The notes under the pieces are model-generated. The model saw only the letters and a program-made list of their open reading frames with translations. It ran no database searches and was not told the origin of the DNA. Positions 63,550 to 64,000 of a stretch of DNA of 64,000 nt are shown piece after piece. The stretch lies in assembly GCA_016933955.1 (NCBI GenBank), contig JAFGTT010000009.1, forward strand, positions 62,001-126,000. The letters run 5' to 3'. Position 1 is the first letter of the stretch; every line of letters starts with the position of its first letter. The stretch comes from Candidatus Zixiibacteriota bacterium. Lineage in GTDB: Bacteria > Zixibacteria > MSB-5A5 > GN15 > PGXB01. A program made the translations under genes and the position numbers.

Positions 63550-64000
63550 ATGATATATCGACTGCTCTGTCTGGCAATCATGATTTCCACCGCTCAGGCT
63601 TCGGATTTTCTGGATAAATGGCCGACCGGCAAAACCGAAAGCATGACGTACGAAATCCGGACATTTAAACCATCGGAAACCACCAACTATAACCGGGTTT
63701 CGATTACTAAAGGAAACGATGGCGTTTTCACCGTCAAACAAACCATGGAAATCCCGGGCCAGAAAGTAAAAATTACCAGCCTGGAAAAATATGTCGGCCG
63801 GAATATCCGCCTGATTTCTTCTGAAAACACTTTCAAATTTCCAGAAATAATGAAGGAAAAACTTAAAACTGATTCTCTGGTGATCAAGGCCAAAGTCGTG
63901 GGAGACAGCCTCGATATCACGGCTAATGCCGACATTGTGCAGGTCGGCAAAATTGCCTTTGGACCGGACTGTGTTACCAGCACCGGTTCCCAGTTGATGG
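63550..64000 (+). CDS. Exported protein of unknown function (5' part, cut by window end)
   Basis: The frame opens at ATG 63550, seven bases after AAGGAG, and stays open to the window end (150 codons), so the gene is incomplete. The first 16 residues form a signal peptide (MIYRLLCLAIMISTAQAS). The rest is rich in paired beta strands (VSITKGNDGVFTVKQTMEI). I see no known motif. It lies 53 bases after the lipoprotein stop and may belong to the same redox operon. Confidence 0.75.
   Translation, partial: MIYRLLCLAIMISTAQASDFLDKWPTGKTESMTYEIRTFKPSETTNYNRVSITKGNDGVFTVKQTMEIPGQKVKITSLEKYVGRNIRLISSENTFKFPEIMKEKLKTDSLVIKAKVVGDSLDITANADIVQVGKIAFGPDCVTSTGSQLM

Noticed and set aside
1-64000. Phage, transposon, CRISPR or tRNA content
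   Set aside because: I looked for recombinases, transposases, terminal repeats, evenly spaced repeats and cloverleaf-like sequences in the gaps and saw none.

Overview
The window looks like chromosomal DNA of an uncultured bacterium of the FCB superphylum, with candidate phylum Zixibacteria the best guess. The pointers are a papain-like protease ending in an NPFN...GxxVATGIYFYxL...RKMILLK-type C-terminal sorting/FlgD-like domain, a FolE2-type pterin pathway, an exosortase, multiheme cytochromes and Na+-pumping methylmalonyl-CoA decarboxylase. This placement is inference from gene content, since no rRNA lies in the window. Most of the DNA is ordinary dense gene content on both strands. I see no insertion sequence, prophage, CRISPR array or tRNA.

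Layout. 1-7.2 kb: start of a beta-CASP metallohydrolase, an HD-GYP protein, a two-gene ABC exporter, a cyclic-nucleotide-binding-domain/aspartase fusion and an orphan CheB. 7.3-12.2 kb: a promoter with AGTCA repeats, a TetR regulator and a tight four-gene cassette (SpeD-like pyruvoyl enzyme, acyltransferase, ATP-grasp ligase, PLP decarboxylase) that looks like an uncharacterised amine or peptide-like small-molecule pathway. 12.2-18.1 kb: oligopeptidase, a small membrane exporter, and an octaheme HAO-like cytochrome with its NapC-type quinol partner. 18.1-23.3 kb: a deacetylase/formyltransferase pair, then a tetrahydrobiopterin-type operon (pterin dehydratase, SDR, CDP-alcohol transferase, PTPS, FolE2).

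23.3-38.6 kb: a degenerate receiver, alpha-2-macroglobulin plus PBP1C (periplasmic defence and wall repair), a FHA/GAF/PP2C phosphatase with a TPR protein kinase, and a secreted C1 protease. 38.7-43.9 kb: glucose-6-phosphate isomerase and the complete mmdA-D-C-B operon, which pumps Na+ at the expense of methylmalonyl-CoA. 44-55.4 kb: mixed small genes (beta-barrel protein, PilZ, two isochorismatase-like hydrolases, Ada, GNAT, lipoprotein beta-propeller, DMT exporter, peroxiredoxin, metal chaperone, YbjQ, AlkD-like, SDR).

55.3-64 kb: a membrane redox and exosortase region with a NapH-like protein, exosortase plus EpsI-like partner, a DPPR-synthase-like prenyltransferase, a Tat-exported DUF362 protein, a NapH-NapG fusion, a DUF6599-like lipoprotein and one further exported protein cut by the window end.

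The most unusual signals are the SpeD-like/ATP-grasp cassette; a self-contained transcription unit of about 150 nt (49.9-50.07 kb) with an almost full-length anti-Shine-Dalgarno complement, an 11-codon reading frame, a predicted pseudoknot and a perfect terminator; the regulatory-domain/aspartase fusion; and an exosortase whose conserved arginine is replaced by glutamine.
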